Source: Lamellibrachia satsuma (taxonomy: Eukaryota > Annelida > Polychaeta > Sabellida > Siboglinidae). Taken from it: a stretch of DNA of 64,000 nt. Below are positions 1 to 9,682 of the stretch, piece after piece; within the stretch, counting starts at the first letter, position 1; each line of letters opens with the position of its first letter. The stretch is from NCBI GenBank assembly GCA_033239005.1, contig BSQZ01000105.1, forward strand, positions 124,001 to 188,000, given 5' to 3'. The notes beneath the pieces were generated by a model, which was not told the origin of the DNA, made no database searches, and saw only the letters and a program-made list of their open reading frames with translations. The position numbers and the translations under genes were made by a program.

Positions 1-2413
1 GCATCCACTATTCTCTGGATCTCTTCAGCGGAGTGGGCGACCAGTGCACTGTCATCTGCGTATAGCAGCTCTCTCACAAGTATCTGGGTAGTCTTGGTCT
101 TCGCTCTGAAGTGTGCGATGTTGAATAGGTCAGCGCTCTGTCTAGACTGTATATAGACGCCATCTCCCATGCCTCGGAAAGCCTCGACAAGCATTGCTGA
201 TAGGAAGATGGAGAAGAGCGTGGGGGCCAGTACACAGCCTTGCTTGACACCATTGGTAACACCGAACGTTTCCGAGACTTCCCTCCAACACTCACATTCG
301 CCATCATTCCCGTATGTAGAGCCTCGATCATGGTTGTGAATTTCTCTGGGCATCCATATTTCCTCAGTAGCTGCCATAGCCCAGTCCTTCCGACTGTATC
401 AAACGCCTTCGTGAAGTCAACAAATACTATATATAGTGGTCGGTCCTGCTCAATGCACTTTTCTTGTAGTTGTCGAAGACAAAATATCATGTCCGCTGTG
501 GTCCGGTTGGATCTGAAGCCACACTGTGTCTCCGGAACTACTTCTGGTGTTATGTGAATAGATAGTCTGTTGAGCAGGATCCTGGCGAAGATCTTGCCTG
601 CTATGGAAAGAAGAGAGATTCCTCTGTAGTTCCCACAGTCTGTTCGATCTCCTTTCTTGTAGATGGTTACAATGCTGGCATCCTTCCACGCTTGTGGTAC
701 AGAACCCTCTTCCCAGGCTTTGGTGATTAATTGGTGCAGTCTGTTGGACAGATTGTCTCCTCCGTGCTTCCATACTTCAGCAGGAATTCCATCACTCCCA
801 GGTGCTTTGCCATCTTTCAGGCCGGCGATTGCTCTAGCCATCTCATCCATGTTTGGAATCTCATCAAGGCATGTGTTGGTAATGCGCTGCTGGATGTTGA
901 CAAGAGCTTCATGTTCTATGTCGCCAGGGACGTTGAGTAGTTTTTGGAAGTGTTCACTCCATCTTGCCACAACTCTCTTGCTGTCAGAGAAGGTCTCCAT
1001 TCCATCTGTTGACTTCAGGTGAACAGGTCCCTTTTTCGCGGGTCCCCACACTTCCTTCAGTCCATTGTAGAAGCCCGTCATGTCATTTCTGTCTGCAGAT
1101 CTCTGCAGCTCCTCTGCCTTCATTTCCCACCATTCTGACTTCAGGGCACGGGTGCGTTTTTGTAGCAGTCTGCAGGCATCTTTGTACGCTGCAGTGGTGG
1201 ATCTAGTACTCCTGGTCTGCAACACTCTCTGGTGGGATTGGTCTCTTCTGCTTATTAGATTTTGTAGCTCCTGGTCGTTGGGGTCGAACCAGTCCTGGTG
1301 TTTTCTGTCTGGCTTGCCGAGAAATGTTTTAGCTGTGTTGTATACTACCTGTTGCAGAGCTGCCCATTCCTCATCTGGTGTTGAGCTTTCCTTCTCCTCC
1401 CATTGGGCGAGAGCGCTGTCCATCTCCTGCTCGAAGCTCTCCCTATGACTGATGGTACGTAGTTTTGCTGTGTTTAGCTTGGTCGGTTTTCTTACCCCTT
1501 GTCTGTTGTGCTTTTGTCGTACTCTAAATGCCACTTTTGACCTCAGCATATGGTGATCGGTCCAGCAGTTAGCTCCACGCATGGCTCGAGTACTGTGGAT
1601 GTCCATCTTATCCCGACACCTCGTGATGATGAAGTCGATCATATGCCAGTGTCTGGAACGAGGATGCATCCAGGTGGTCTTGCGTTCATCCTTCTGCTTG
1701 AACATGGTGTTCGTCACTATCAGTTCGAACTCAGAGCACAAAGCCAGTAGAAGCTCGCCATTGGAGTTGCGTTTCCCGATCCCATATTTGCCCATGACCA
1801 TGGTCCATTTGTCATTGTCTCTTCCTATCCTTGCATTGAAGTCTCCTATCAGCAGTAGCTTATCGGTACGAGGGATGTCTCTGAGCGTACTTGACAGCTG
1901 GTTGTAGAAAGCCTCCTTGTTATCGTCCGGGTTTGTCATTGTTGGAGCGTAAACACTGATAATTATAGCATAGTTGTCCTTGCTCAGAGGTAGTCTCATC
2001 ATCATGATTCTGTCACTTACTGGCCGTGGCATTTCTGTCAGCATTGTCACGATGTCCTTCTTTATAGCAAAGCCCACTCCAGCCTCCCTTCTCTCTCCTT
2101 TGGGTCTGCCACTCCAGAAGAAAGAGTATTCCAAGTCATTAAGACTACCAGACTCTGAGAACCTTGTTTCGCACAGGGCGGCAATGTCTATATTGTACTT
2201 GGCGAGTTCCATTGCTACTAGTGCAGTACGTCTTTCCGGTCGGTCGGCTACTTCTCGGTCGAGGAGAGTCCTGACGTTCCATTGAGCGATTGATAGTTGT
2301 TCTCTTCTTCCTAGCTGATTTTTCACTGTCGACGGAAGATGAGGTCGAGCAGCGCGGTCCTTGGTAACCCGGGCGACGACCGGTCCGGTATGGTAATTCG
2401 TGCGGTTGTGCAT
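1..2413 (-). pseudogene. LINE ORF2: EEP endonuclease plus reverse transcriptase (RTE-like), frameshifted and cut by window edge
   Basis: This ORF would nick target DNA and copy the element's RNA into it. The N-terminal apurinic-type endonuclease shows the metal-binding Asn in QWNVRT (about residue 46), Glu in CETR (82), Asp and Asn in GDFNARIG (191-193), and a late TDHH, a variant of the usual SDH. The reverse transcriptase follows with KAPGSDGIPAEV, a GFRSNRTTADMIF block and motif A, VDFTKAFDTV. The frame shifts by one base near 280-286. Beyond the shift the fingers-palm sequence (GVKQGCVLAPTLFS) resumes, and the catalytic YADD lies at 51-62. The thumb lies outside the window. The architecture matches RTE-clade LINEs, the source of the endonuclease in bovine CFDP2. 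The start at 2413 is the first ATG of the open frame and could be downstream of the true one. The element is nearly intact and probably young; one frameshift, if real, would inactivate it. Confidence 0.85.
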
Positions 2414-2640
2414 TTCATGAGAGCTGCTTGCAAAAAGTGTTGAAGTGCTGCTGGCTTTTGCAAGTTACTAGCGGCACTCTCTCGGGGAGCAAATAGAGGT
2501 CTCACACCGGCAAGAACACGTCAAGACAGGCGCGAGCTATTTATCCCTGCAGTGGCTGGTCGGGAGATGTTGGGAGTTCCATTCATCAACCACCCTTGAT
2601 GCTGCCACAATGACATGGTTTTCTGTTAGGGTTTGCTCCC
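2414..2640 (-). other. Probable 5' leader of the LINE
   Basis: This stretch lies directly upstream of the minus-strand LINE ORF and holds no long frame of its own. It is less AT-rich than the DNA that follows at about 2700. I infer that it is the 5' untranslated part of the same element. The exact 5' end is not visible. Confidence 0.4.
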
Positions 2641-2912
2641 TTAGCCTTCGGTTCTGTCGAGAACCTGTATCACAAGGCAGTGATTTTCAACTCTGCAATG
2701 CAGGGGCGTCAAACTCCCTGAGGTATTGTAGTACCAGAGGTACTGTAATACTTGCATACAAACAATCACTATTGATAATATACATAAATAATGACAACCC
2801 GAAAGTTAATTGCTATGTGGCGGGATGGCAAAATTTGTCTAAGAACATCAGAAGTATTGGGTTTCTTAATATTTTATTATAATTACGGCATACATTTATT
2901 CGTGTGAATTTG

Positions 2913-3911
2913 CAGGTGTCAGCAGAGCCTTCTATAGGCAGCTGGTGAAGGGTTCGGTTGACTTGCCGCAATGGAGGTGCTGCAATTGTGCACCAAAGGT
3001 AATAATTTTGTGCACAAAACCCGTAGTTATAAAAAGTTTTCATAATGTGATTGCAAATGTAAGTTATAATACTTGTTGTATTCATGTTTTACTGTAATTG
3101 TACCAGGCAATATTGTTTGTCGAGAATGGGCACGTAGATAATAATTAAATAAATTGCATATTCCTTCAAATGTGTTAATCGAATTGTTTTAGGACTAAAA
3201 CCAGTTATTGTCTTCTTGGCAGAGATGGCGACAATATGAAGCAAGTGCCACTACTTTTCTGTATGATGTATCGACGCCGCACGAACGACTACGTTGCTGT
3301 GCTGCAAGCAATTCTCGAAGTTCTTCCAGGTCAGGGTTAATTACAATGAAGGTGCTTAGTATTATTTATAATTATCAACATGTTCACCATATGCGACGAC
3401 AATGCCAATTACAAGTCGAATGTGGCCTCCGGACAAACAACGACGTAGAAGGATGGCATCACGGATTCAATACCAAGGCCAAGCAGCAGATGCCATTCTA
3501 CCAACTGACTAGTCAGCTGTACGAAGAAGCTGCACAGGTAGGCAATTCCACACTGTAGCTGACAATACCAGTACTATAAATGTAATTGTGTAATTTAATT
3601 TAAACCTAAACATAATGTTGCCATGTTCATTTCAAGTAACGTCATGCATTTGTAATATAGAAAGACCAAAAGATCACAGAGTAATATCATTATTTCTAAC
3701 GTCCATATATGAAAGTATGAGCATAATGTTTCTCAGATCGAACTCACCCTGCGACTGGTATCAGAGGGGAAACTGAAAAGGCACCAAAAAAGACATTTCG
3801 ACACCTGCAGGGGAAGGTTGCAATGCAGTGGGATCTATATCGATCTGGGGAAAAGACAGCGATGCAGTGCCTGAAGACATTTGGCCGATTGTATGGCCCT
3901 GTGATGCGTTA
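2913..3911 (+). pseudogene. MULE-type transposase, exon-intron structure, degraded
   Basis: Several short exons with GT/AG borders read as parts of a Mutator-like element (MULE) transposase. One exon near 3225-3330 reads KQVPLLFCMMYRRRTNDYVA, the beta-strand block that follows the first catalytic Asp in this family. The next, ending at 3538 before GTAGGC, reads TNNDVEGWHHGFNTKA and MPFYQLTSQLYEEA, which is the family's C-terminal block. The last exon starts at 3739 after TTTCTCAG and ends at a TAG at 3909-3911. In that exon the frame changes at the six-A run at 3786-3791, giving [13 protein letters not shown] and then [14 protein letters not shown]. An upstream exon at about 2917-2998 may encode a Cys-rich segment. 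No first catalytic Asp block was found, so the copy is partial. Introns in a MULE suggest an old host-like or domesticated lineage. Confidence 0.6.
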
Positions 3912-3929
3912 GGTGTGATCTCCGAACCG

Positions 3930-4050
<121 letters not shown>

Positions 4051-4142
4051 ATTACATACATTGTACTAAGGATTCATTATACATTTATTATACATAAGGA
4101 TTTATTATACATTGTATTAAGGAATATATACTGTGATTATGA

Positions 4143-4147
<5 letters not shown>

Positions 4148-4187
<40 letters not shown>

Positions 4188-4189
4188 CT
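4148..4189. repeat. (TA)n microsatellite
   Basis: About twenty AT/TA dinucleotides. AT-rich unique sequence without coding signs surrounds it on both sides. Confidence 0.95.
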
Positions 4190-4514
4190 ATTTGAGATTG
4201 TATTAATGATTTCATATTGTGATTACCATTTAATTGTACTGTGTGGTATATGGTTATAGTAGCAATTTTATATAATTTCTAATTCTTTCTTGGTTCCCAT
4301 CTTTGCTGTTATTTTTTCTTTAATTTATTTGCATAGGTTACGTCACGACATTTATGTATTGATTTGGAGGGAATTATAAATAAAAATAGAAACTTTCTAC
4401 ATTATGCCTTTTGTCTTCTTCTGCAAACTAGCCACGATTCCGAGTCGAAACATTGTCCCACTCGAATAACAAAAATAAATATATATCTACATTATATCCA
4501 ACAACTGTCTATAC

Positions 4515-4519
<5 letters not shown>

Positions 4520-4567
<48 letters not shown>
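4520..4567. repeat. (TA)n microsatellite
   Basis: About 24 TA dinucleotides, the third such tract within 700 bases. Confidence 0.95.
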
Positions 4568-4737
4568 TATGATATCAGTACACATTACGGCAACGGACTG
4601 TACATACTAATGAAATGTTACTTATAACTGATGAATTAAAATGGCTACATTTAACACGCAGATTTTGCCGATGATAATTTATAGTTTTTATTTACACATG
4701 TCGGACATAACTATAATAAAAAGGCCCGTTATAGATA

Positions 4738-5096
4738 CAGGCCGAGATCGCTGTCATATAAGTCAGTCCGACCATGCAATAGTGAACATTATTGAGTCGA
4801 TTATGTAGCAGTTATCACAATACATAACACACAGTTTTATTTTACAAACACTTATTTAACGTCCGTTTTTATAGAAAATTACAGGCCGAGATCACTGCCG
4901 CACAGGCCGAGTTCACTGTCGGGCACTTATTTCTTACCAACATCACGCCGCCAAACAGGCCGAGATCACTAGCTATACAGGCCGAGATCACTGCTGTACA
5001 GGCCGAATTCACTGCCGCACAGGCCGAGGTCACTTGCCGAGTTCACCAAAACAGGCCGAGATCACTCATGCCGAGATCCCGAAAGGCCGAGATCAC
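4738..5096 (+). repeat. Degenerate minisatellite of ACAGGCCGAGATCACTG units
   Basis: About eleven copies of a core GGCCGAG(A/T)TCACT are spread over 360 bases, all on the same strand. Spacing is irregular, about 10 to 140 bases. Variants include GGCCGAATTCACT and GGCCGAGGTCACT. A related motif, GGGCCGAG(T)TGTCC, occurs four times at 8371-8490. Clusters of short directly repeated motifs near element ends are typical of transposase binding regions in Mutator- and Kolobok-type transposons. I infer that this is the left subterminal region of an element spanning to about 8.5 kb. Confidence 0.8.
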
Positions 5097-5099
5097 TGT

Positions 5100-6628
5100 A
5101 CACCTTATTTTACCTGACATTATCATTCTAAGCACCCACAGAGTATCAAACTTGAATAAAGTAAACAAATACTACAAAAGTAGCATTTTATCCATAGCCT
5201 GTTGTGTAATATTTACCTAATTAAATATGCATAATTTAAAAATTAAGATTTTTGCGATCTACTCCACCAATTTACACCTGGTTTTTACCAAACTGTACAG
5301 AACCGACCATAGAGCATCCTTAATAAAGTTGGCAAGATGTTGTGAAAGCTTGGTTTTTATTGGTTGTTAGTTGTACAGCAACATAGGCAGCGCTCCTGGA
5401 TTAGCCAATCACAGAGAAGCTTAGAACTGCACTTTGGCTGGATCTCACTTCCTGTTCAGAAACCGCGTGTGAGCATCTACTGGAGAAATTGTTGTGATAT
5501 AAGTTCGTTTTTGCCTATATTTACATGTTGTGAACATTGTCAATGTTTTTCTATCTGGCTGTTGCTACTAGTACGGCGAAGATCTCGCTCGGCCGAAACG
5601 TAAGTATTTTCATGAAACGTGAAACCTTACAAAAACGCCATAAACAGAGCAATAAACACGTCTTTCGTGTCTGTATGCATTCTTATATGTATATCACTAA
5701 AGTTACCTGACAATAACCATGTAAAAGTGTGAAATTATTACCTTTTTGTCAGAACGCATGTGCTTGTCAAGGTTTGTATATAACCGGATGTTGTTGTGAG
5801 CGAGAATAGCACGCGGGATTTCCATAGATCTATATAAGGTCACGCTAAGAATTGCCGTCTGCTGGCCATAGAGTTACATCATTAATAATGCCCCTATAAA
5901 CTACTAACTTACTAACGGGTGTTTTATTTATGTCTGTGCTTCTGGCCTCATTCTACACGAAATCGCGTTTGATCATGTGACCAAAAGGCAACATCACATG
6001 CACAGTATGGCGGCTAATTGTGAAATGTTTTCTATGTCACCGATAAAAGTACTCATAAGTAATTATTTGGAGCACATTTTTTCAGTTTCTTGACGCCCAA
6101 TTGTCGGTGGTATGTTATTAGTTCCGTAGCCATTTGGCCAAAATGGGGCTTTAGGAAATGCACGTCAGGCCTTTCGCCCCAGAGACGAAGAGCGGGGCGA
6201 AAATTTTTGCCTACTGCCAGTCTAACTAGCCTAGACGGGGCAGGTCACTAAGTCAGACAAGTGACTAACTAGTATCCTGACTGGGGCTGTCTAGGGGGTC
6301 TAGGCCTGTGACTATGTTGTAATAGTTCCAATACATTTAATTGATGGTGTTTTTACTGCAAAATGTTGTCAAAGTAGTGTTATTATTCAGATAATTTAGC
6401 TGAGGCCACGGACCAAGCCAACTGCAGTATTTTAGTATTTTCATTCTGTTTACTTACAATAACAGTATCACCCACGACCAATCAACTTCATTTGCTCAAC
6501 TTTATTATTTTAGATGTTAGTATGTAATAAATACAAGCTAATTTCACTACCTTTTGATTACTTTTGGCATAACTGAATAATTTATCACACTGTTTACTTT
6601 CCAGGTTCATCACTACTCGAGTGTCATC
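5100..6628. other. Non-coding stretch with CCAAT- and TATA-like motifs and a hairpin
   Basis: No convincing coding exon was seen. Two CCAAT-type motifs (ATTGGTTG near 5360 and AGCCAATCAC near 5402) and a TATA-like TCTATATAAGG near 5829 could be remnants of a promoter for the transposase that starts at 6629. A perfect 9-bp inverted repeat, TTTCGCCCC and GGGGCGAAA, lies at 6172-6202 with a 13-base loop. A splice acceptor-like CTTTCCAG at 6597-6604 precedes the transposase ATG. Confidence 0.4.
6172..6202. repeat. GC-rich hairpin, 9-bp stem
   Basis: TTTCGCCCC at 6172-6180 and its exact reverse complement at 6194-6202 flank a 13-base loop. The stem stands out in AT-rich DNA. No T-tract or other feature fixes a role. 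Confidence 0.6.
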
Positions 6629-7110
6629 ATGCCACGGGCAAAGCCCACAAAGAAGCGGAAATTTTATGGCAACAAGTATACACGGCCATTGAAAGAAACT
6701 GCCAAGCCGTGTGCTTCTGAAGAGAAACTACAGTACACCAAGAAGAGAAGTGTTGTCACTGAACTTGATGGGTACGAAATCTGGTGAACTTTGTCAGTGC
6801 TTTCACTTGTCCTAACTGCGGTGGTCATGGGTATACTGTCACAGAGGACATTGCTGGACTCTGAAGTTCTCTGTCATTTGAGTGCATGAATCATGACTGT
6901 GGCCACACTTACAAACTGAACTCTCAGCCTGATGGTGAAAGTGTCAACACCAGATTTGAGATGGCCATGTTTAGCATTGGCCGCAACCGACAACAAACTG
7001 TGCGTCTCCTCGGAGAGATGAACATGCCACCACCTGTGTCCTGTACTATGTGGAACAAAACGAAGGACAAGATTCATGAGTTCATTAGGGATGGAAGTTC
7101 ATGGATGGAA
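6629..7110 (+). pseudogene. Mutator-like transposase (PF20700-type), N-terminal part only
   Basis: The frame opens with MPRAKPTKKRKFYGNKYT, the usual basic start of this animal transposase family. After a frameshift near 6783 it continues with a CPNCGGHG zinc knuckle, a TGA at 6862-6864, a second ECMNHDCGH knuckle, and then RFEMAMFSIGRNRQQ and LGEMNMPPPVSCTMW, the family's hallmark MNMPPP block. The frame ends at a donor-like G|GTCAGC near 7110 and is followed by (TA)n and unrelated DNA. The catalytic half is missing. It lies between the two GGCCGAG clusters and beside the SGNH exon at 7756, so these are probably parts of one element. A different, more complete member of the same family lies at 34913-37186. 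Confidence 0.65.
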
Positions 7111-7145
7111 GGTCAGCCACTTCAGCATCAAGCTGTGTCAGTTCT

Positions 7146-7167
7146 AATATGTATATGCATATACATG

Positions 7168-7245
<78 letters not shown>
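7146..7245. repeat. (TA)n microsatellite
   Basis: About 40 TA dinucleotides with a few GTATA interruptions at the left end. It interrupts the transposase remnant. Confidence 0.95.
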
Positions 7246-7246
<1 letters not shown>

Positions 7247-7338
7247 CTCTGTCTGTACCAGAGCGATCCTGGTTCAAACAGCATGTGACAGAGTAAATAA
7301 ATTATAACTAAACGTTAGGGCAAATGCTATTTATCTTA

Positions 7339-7535
7339 TATATATATATATGTTTAATATATAGCATAATATATAATATTTATTTACGTAGGTTGATTGT
7401 TTATTAATAGTGACATGGATATAGCATATATATATATATAATGTACGATGTATAGCATAAATGTATAATATTTATATAAGTATAGAAGGTCAGCATATAA
7501 TATATATGTATAGCATAATATATACATACTATTTA
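7339..7535. repeat. Degenerate AT-rich tandem repeat around TATAGCATAATATATA
   Basis: Four to five imperfect repeats of a motif like TATAGCATAATATATAATAT occur here. Unit length is 30-45 bases, with short (TA)n runs inside. No coding potential. Confidence 0.6.
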
Positions 7536-7755
7536 TGATGATGTACTCAAACGTACACTCATACAAACATCCTCGCATACTCACATACATAGACAGAAGG
7601 TTCACATTGTCACCTCCTCGTGGTTTCTGTCGTGAATCACAACACTGATAAAACATCGGTGCTGTGTGCACTAAGAACAGTGTGGTTTTACTGCACTTCT
7701 AAAAATGTAGGGAATAGGCACGCAAACTTAACAATTTGTGCAATCTTTCCAGAAT

Positions 7756-8091
7756 ATGGAAAAGCCGATATTGCTGGTGATAGGGCACAGTTTTGTGCGT
7801 AGGATGCACCACGTGTGCCAAGTCGGTGAGGTAGGTGGGGAGCGGCACAGGTACTATCGACGAGATCTTGACCTTGCTGATATGTTTGGAAAGGTCGTTT
7901 TCCGAGGGAAAGGGGGACTTACCGTGGATCGCCTTTTTCGTGAACTGAGAGCGGTGTGGGTAATTGCACCAACTGTCGTTCTGGTTGACATCGGAACAAA
8001 TGATTTAGGTAATGGTTGTGTACCTGAGGACCTGGCAGAGCGTATTGTAGCATTCGCACGCGAACTGCTTACAATAGTCAATACCCTAATT
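7756..8091 (+). pseudogene. SGNH-hydrolase (GDSL-like esterase) domain exon, C-terminally truncated
   Basis: The exon follows an acceptor at 7752 (CTTTCCAG) and opens with ATG. It reads ILLVIGHSFVRRMHH, the nucleophile block with GHS in place of GDS. It continues with GLTVDRLFRELR and then VVLVDIGTNDLG, the GxND block (GTND at about 7993-8004), and PEDLAERIVAFARELL. SGNH hydrolases use a Ser-His pair. The Ser is present, but the DxxH block near the C-terminus is absent because the frame runs into AT-rich palindromic DNA after about 8091. Such esterase domains are carried by some animal transposons as accessory proteins. Position between the two GGCCGAG clusters suggests cargo of the same element. 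It could also be a captured host exon. Confidence 0.65.
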
Positions 8092-8110
8092 AAATTATAT
8101 ATATATATAT

Positions 8111-8199
8111 TTATTAATGATAATAATATTTTTATTAATAATAATAATTAAATAATGTATCTATTATTATTATTAATAAAATATTATTATCATTAATAA
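8111..8199. repeat. Long AT-rich palindrome (37/38-bp arms)
   Basis: The arm 8111-8148 is the reverse complement of 8163-8199 with a single one-base indel in an A-run. The 14-base loop is TAAATAATGTATCT-like. Both arms are built from TAA/TTA trinucleotides. Such a near-perfect palindrome could form a cruciform. It truncates the SGNH frame. Confidence 0.9.
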
Positions 8200-8365
8200 A
8201 GATATAAAATGCTCTGTGTGTGTTTTAATTTTGACTTTCTAGAGATTATTTAAGGTAAACTTTTTTATCTTCGTATACAAGTGTATAAATTCATTATAGA
8301 GTGGACTCCATAATTATAGTACACCTACCTACTGGGGGCAATGTAATCTTTTAGCTGTCTCGACA

Positions 8366-8490
8366 CCTGGGCCGACCTATCTCTAACTAAGCGCCATCAT
8401 ATCATTTATCATTGGTCCGAGTAGTCTCAAAATCGGAGCCGAGCTGTCTCGAACTGGGCCGAGTTGTCCATGGGCCGAGTAGTCCAAGCA
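8366..8490 (+). repeat. GGGCCGAG motif cluster, probable right end of a transposon
   Basis: Four related motifs lie here in one orientation: TGGGCCGACCTATCTC, GGAGCCGAGCTGTCTC, TGGGCCGAGTTGTCC and TGGGCCGAGTAGTCC. They share the GGCCGA core with the cluster at 4738-5096. I infer paired subterminal regions of one element of about 3.8 kb. No clear terminal inverted repeat was found by eye. Confidence 0.6.
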
Positions 8491-8521
8491 CTGAATTATA
8501 TACATACGTGTCACCAACTTT

Positions 8522-8870
8522 GAGTTTGAAATGATGTATCTAACATTGTCAAGTTGCACAAAGAAAGGAACAAGGGGTCATAGTTTGAAATTGTTTATAG
8601 AACATGCTTGTACAAATGTTAGAAAAGAAAGCTTCTCACTTAGAGTTAACAGATTATGGAATGATCTACCGGAAGTAGTTGTAACTGCCCCAAGTGTCAA
8701 CTCATTTAAAAACCGCCTAGATAGACATTGGAGTACTGAGGAGTTTCTCTACAACTACAAAGCTGCCTTGCCAGGAAGTCGTAGAAAATTCCAAGGGATA
8801 ATTGAAGATCTGACCACCGAGGCCAACGTCTACGGTCAGGAAGAACCTAAGTAAACCTAAGTAAGTAAAT
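8522..8870 (+). mobile_element. 5'-truncated LINE: C-terminal tail of a reverse transcriptase
   Basis: The frame at 8531-8854 reads TRGHSLKLFIEHACTNVRK, FSLRVNRLWNDLPEVVV and APSVNSFKNRLDRHW. This is the characteristic C-terminal end of CR1/L2-like LINE reverse transcriptases. Translation ends at TAA, followed by short CTAAGTAA repeats that look like the microsatellite-type 3' tail of such LINEs. The endonuclease and polymerase core are absent, as expected for a 5'-truncated insertion. Confidence 0.8.
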
Positions 8871-8953
8871 ATCGGAGTAAAAATGGACAATGCTGTGCTC
8901 AGTCACAGGAGTCCGTGCTTTAGTTCCATCATTCAATATGATCCCATAATTGT

Positions 8954-9229
8954 TTGGCATGTGTTGTAATCAAAGCCCCTCGTTTCTCAACATCACTTCC
9001 TCTACTTAAACAGCTCCACTGTCTTCTGGTTGTGTATCAAACCAAATTAGCTACCATTATGTATTGGGCCCTTTCTACACAACAACCACCCTACTTGGTT
9101 AGTTTCTTGCATTTTACAGATATCCCTAGGAATCTAAGATCATCTGTGCCACAACAACTTTTTGTCCCCAAAACTAATATTGACATTGACAAATGTGCTT
9201 TCTCTGCATGGCAGCATGGATCATATTGA
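8954..9229 (+). mobile_element. LINE reverse-transcriptase C-terminal remnant, a different family
   Basis: The frame reads APRFSTSLPLLKQLHCLLV and later IPRNLRSSVPQQLFVPKTN. It resembles the APRF...LLK.LHWLPV segment after the polymerase domain of CR1/Jockey-type LINEs. Nothing else of the element is recognisable, and the piece has no ATG-linked start of its own. Confidence 0.6.
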
Positions 9230-9682
9230 GTCACATGCAAATTTCCAGGTTAGAAAATAAACAAACAAAACAAGCACCATCGTACGATGAATCTGTATAT
9301 TTCATCCAGTATAGCAATTATACAATGATTATTTCCTAAGTAAAAAAATGTCAGCAACCAAATGTTTTGTCTTAAGTACTGAAACATTCGGTTATCTATT
9401 TCCACTTCTGCACATACTTCTATGAGCTCAGATTCCTGGGGACGCAGGCGCATTAAGTTCACTATATTATCATTATCACGTACCACACTGATCTACGAAA
9501 TATTAGCAATTATTTGTAGAACGTTCATCTGCATGTAGAGTTTATCAATTTATGCACATAATTTGCACACAAGTGTTGGGACAAGCATTCTTCATGTTAT
9601 TTGTCTCCAATAGTTAAAAATATATTTTGAATATTTATATAATATATAATATTCACTAATTAATGGATAGTGTGTGTTGCAG
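9230..9682. other. AT-rich spacer upstream of the Ginger-like unit
   Basis: No gene was seen. The segment 9268-9380 resembles 23614-23700 in the same orientation (AACAAGCAC start, then a CCAGTATAG core), so related sequence flanks the duplicated block on both sides. Confidence 0.5.

Noticed and set aside
240..1448. Plus-strand ORFs of 60-120 codons across the LINE
   Set aside because: They are shadows of the minus-strand endonuclease and reverse-transcriptase frame.
4738..5096. CRISPR array
   Set aside because: Repeats are degenerate and irregularly spaced, the setting is eukaryotic, and no cas genes exist.
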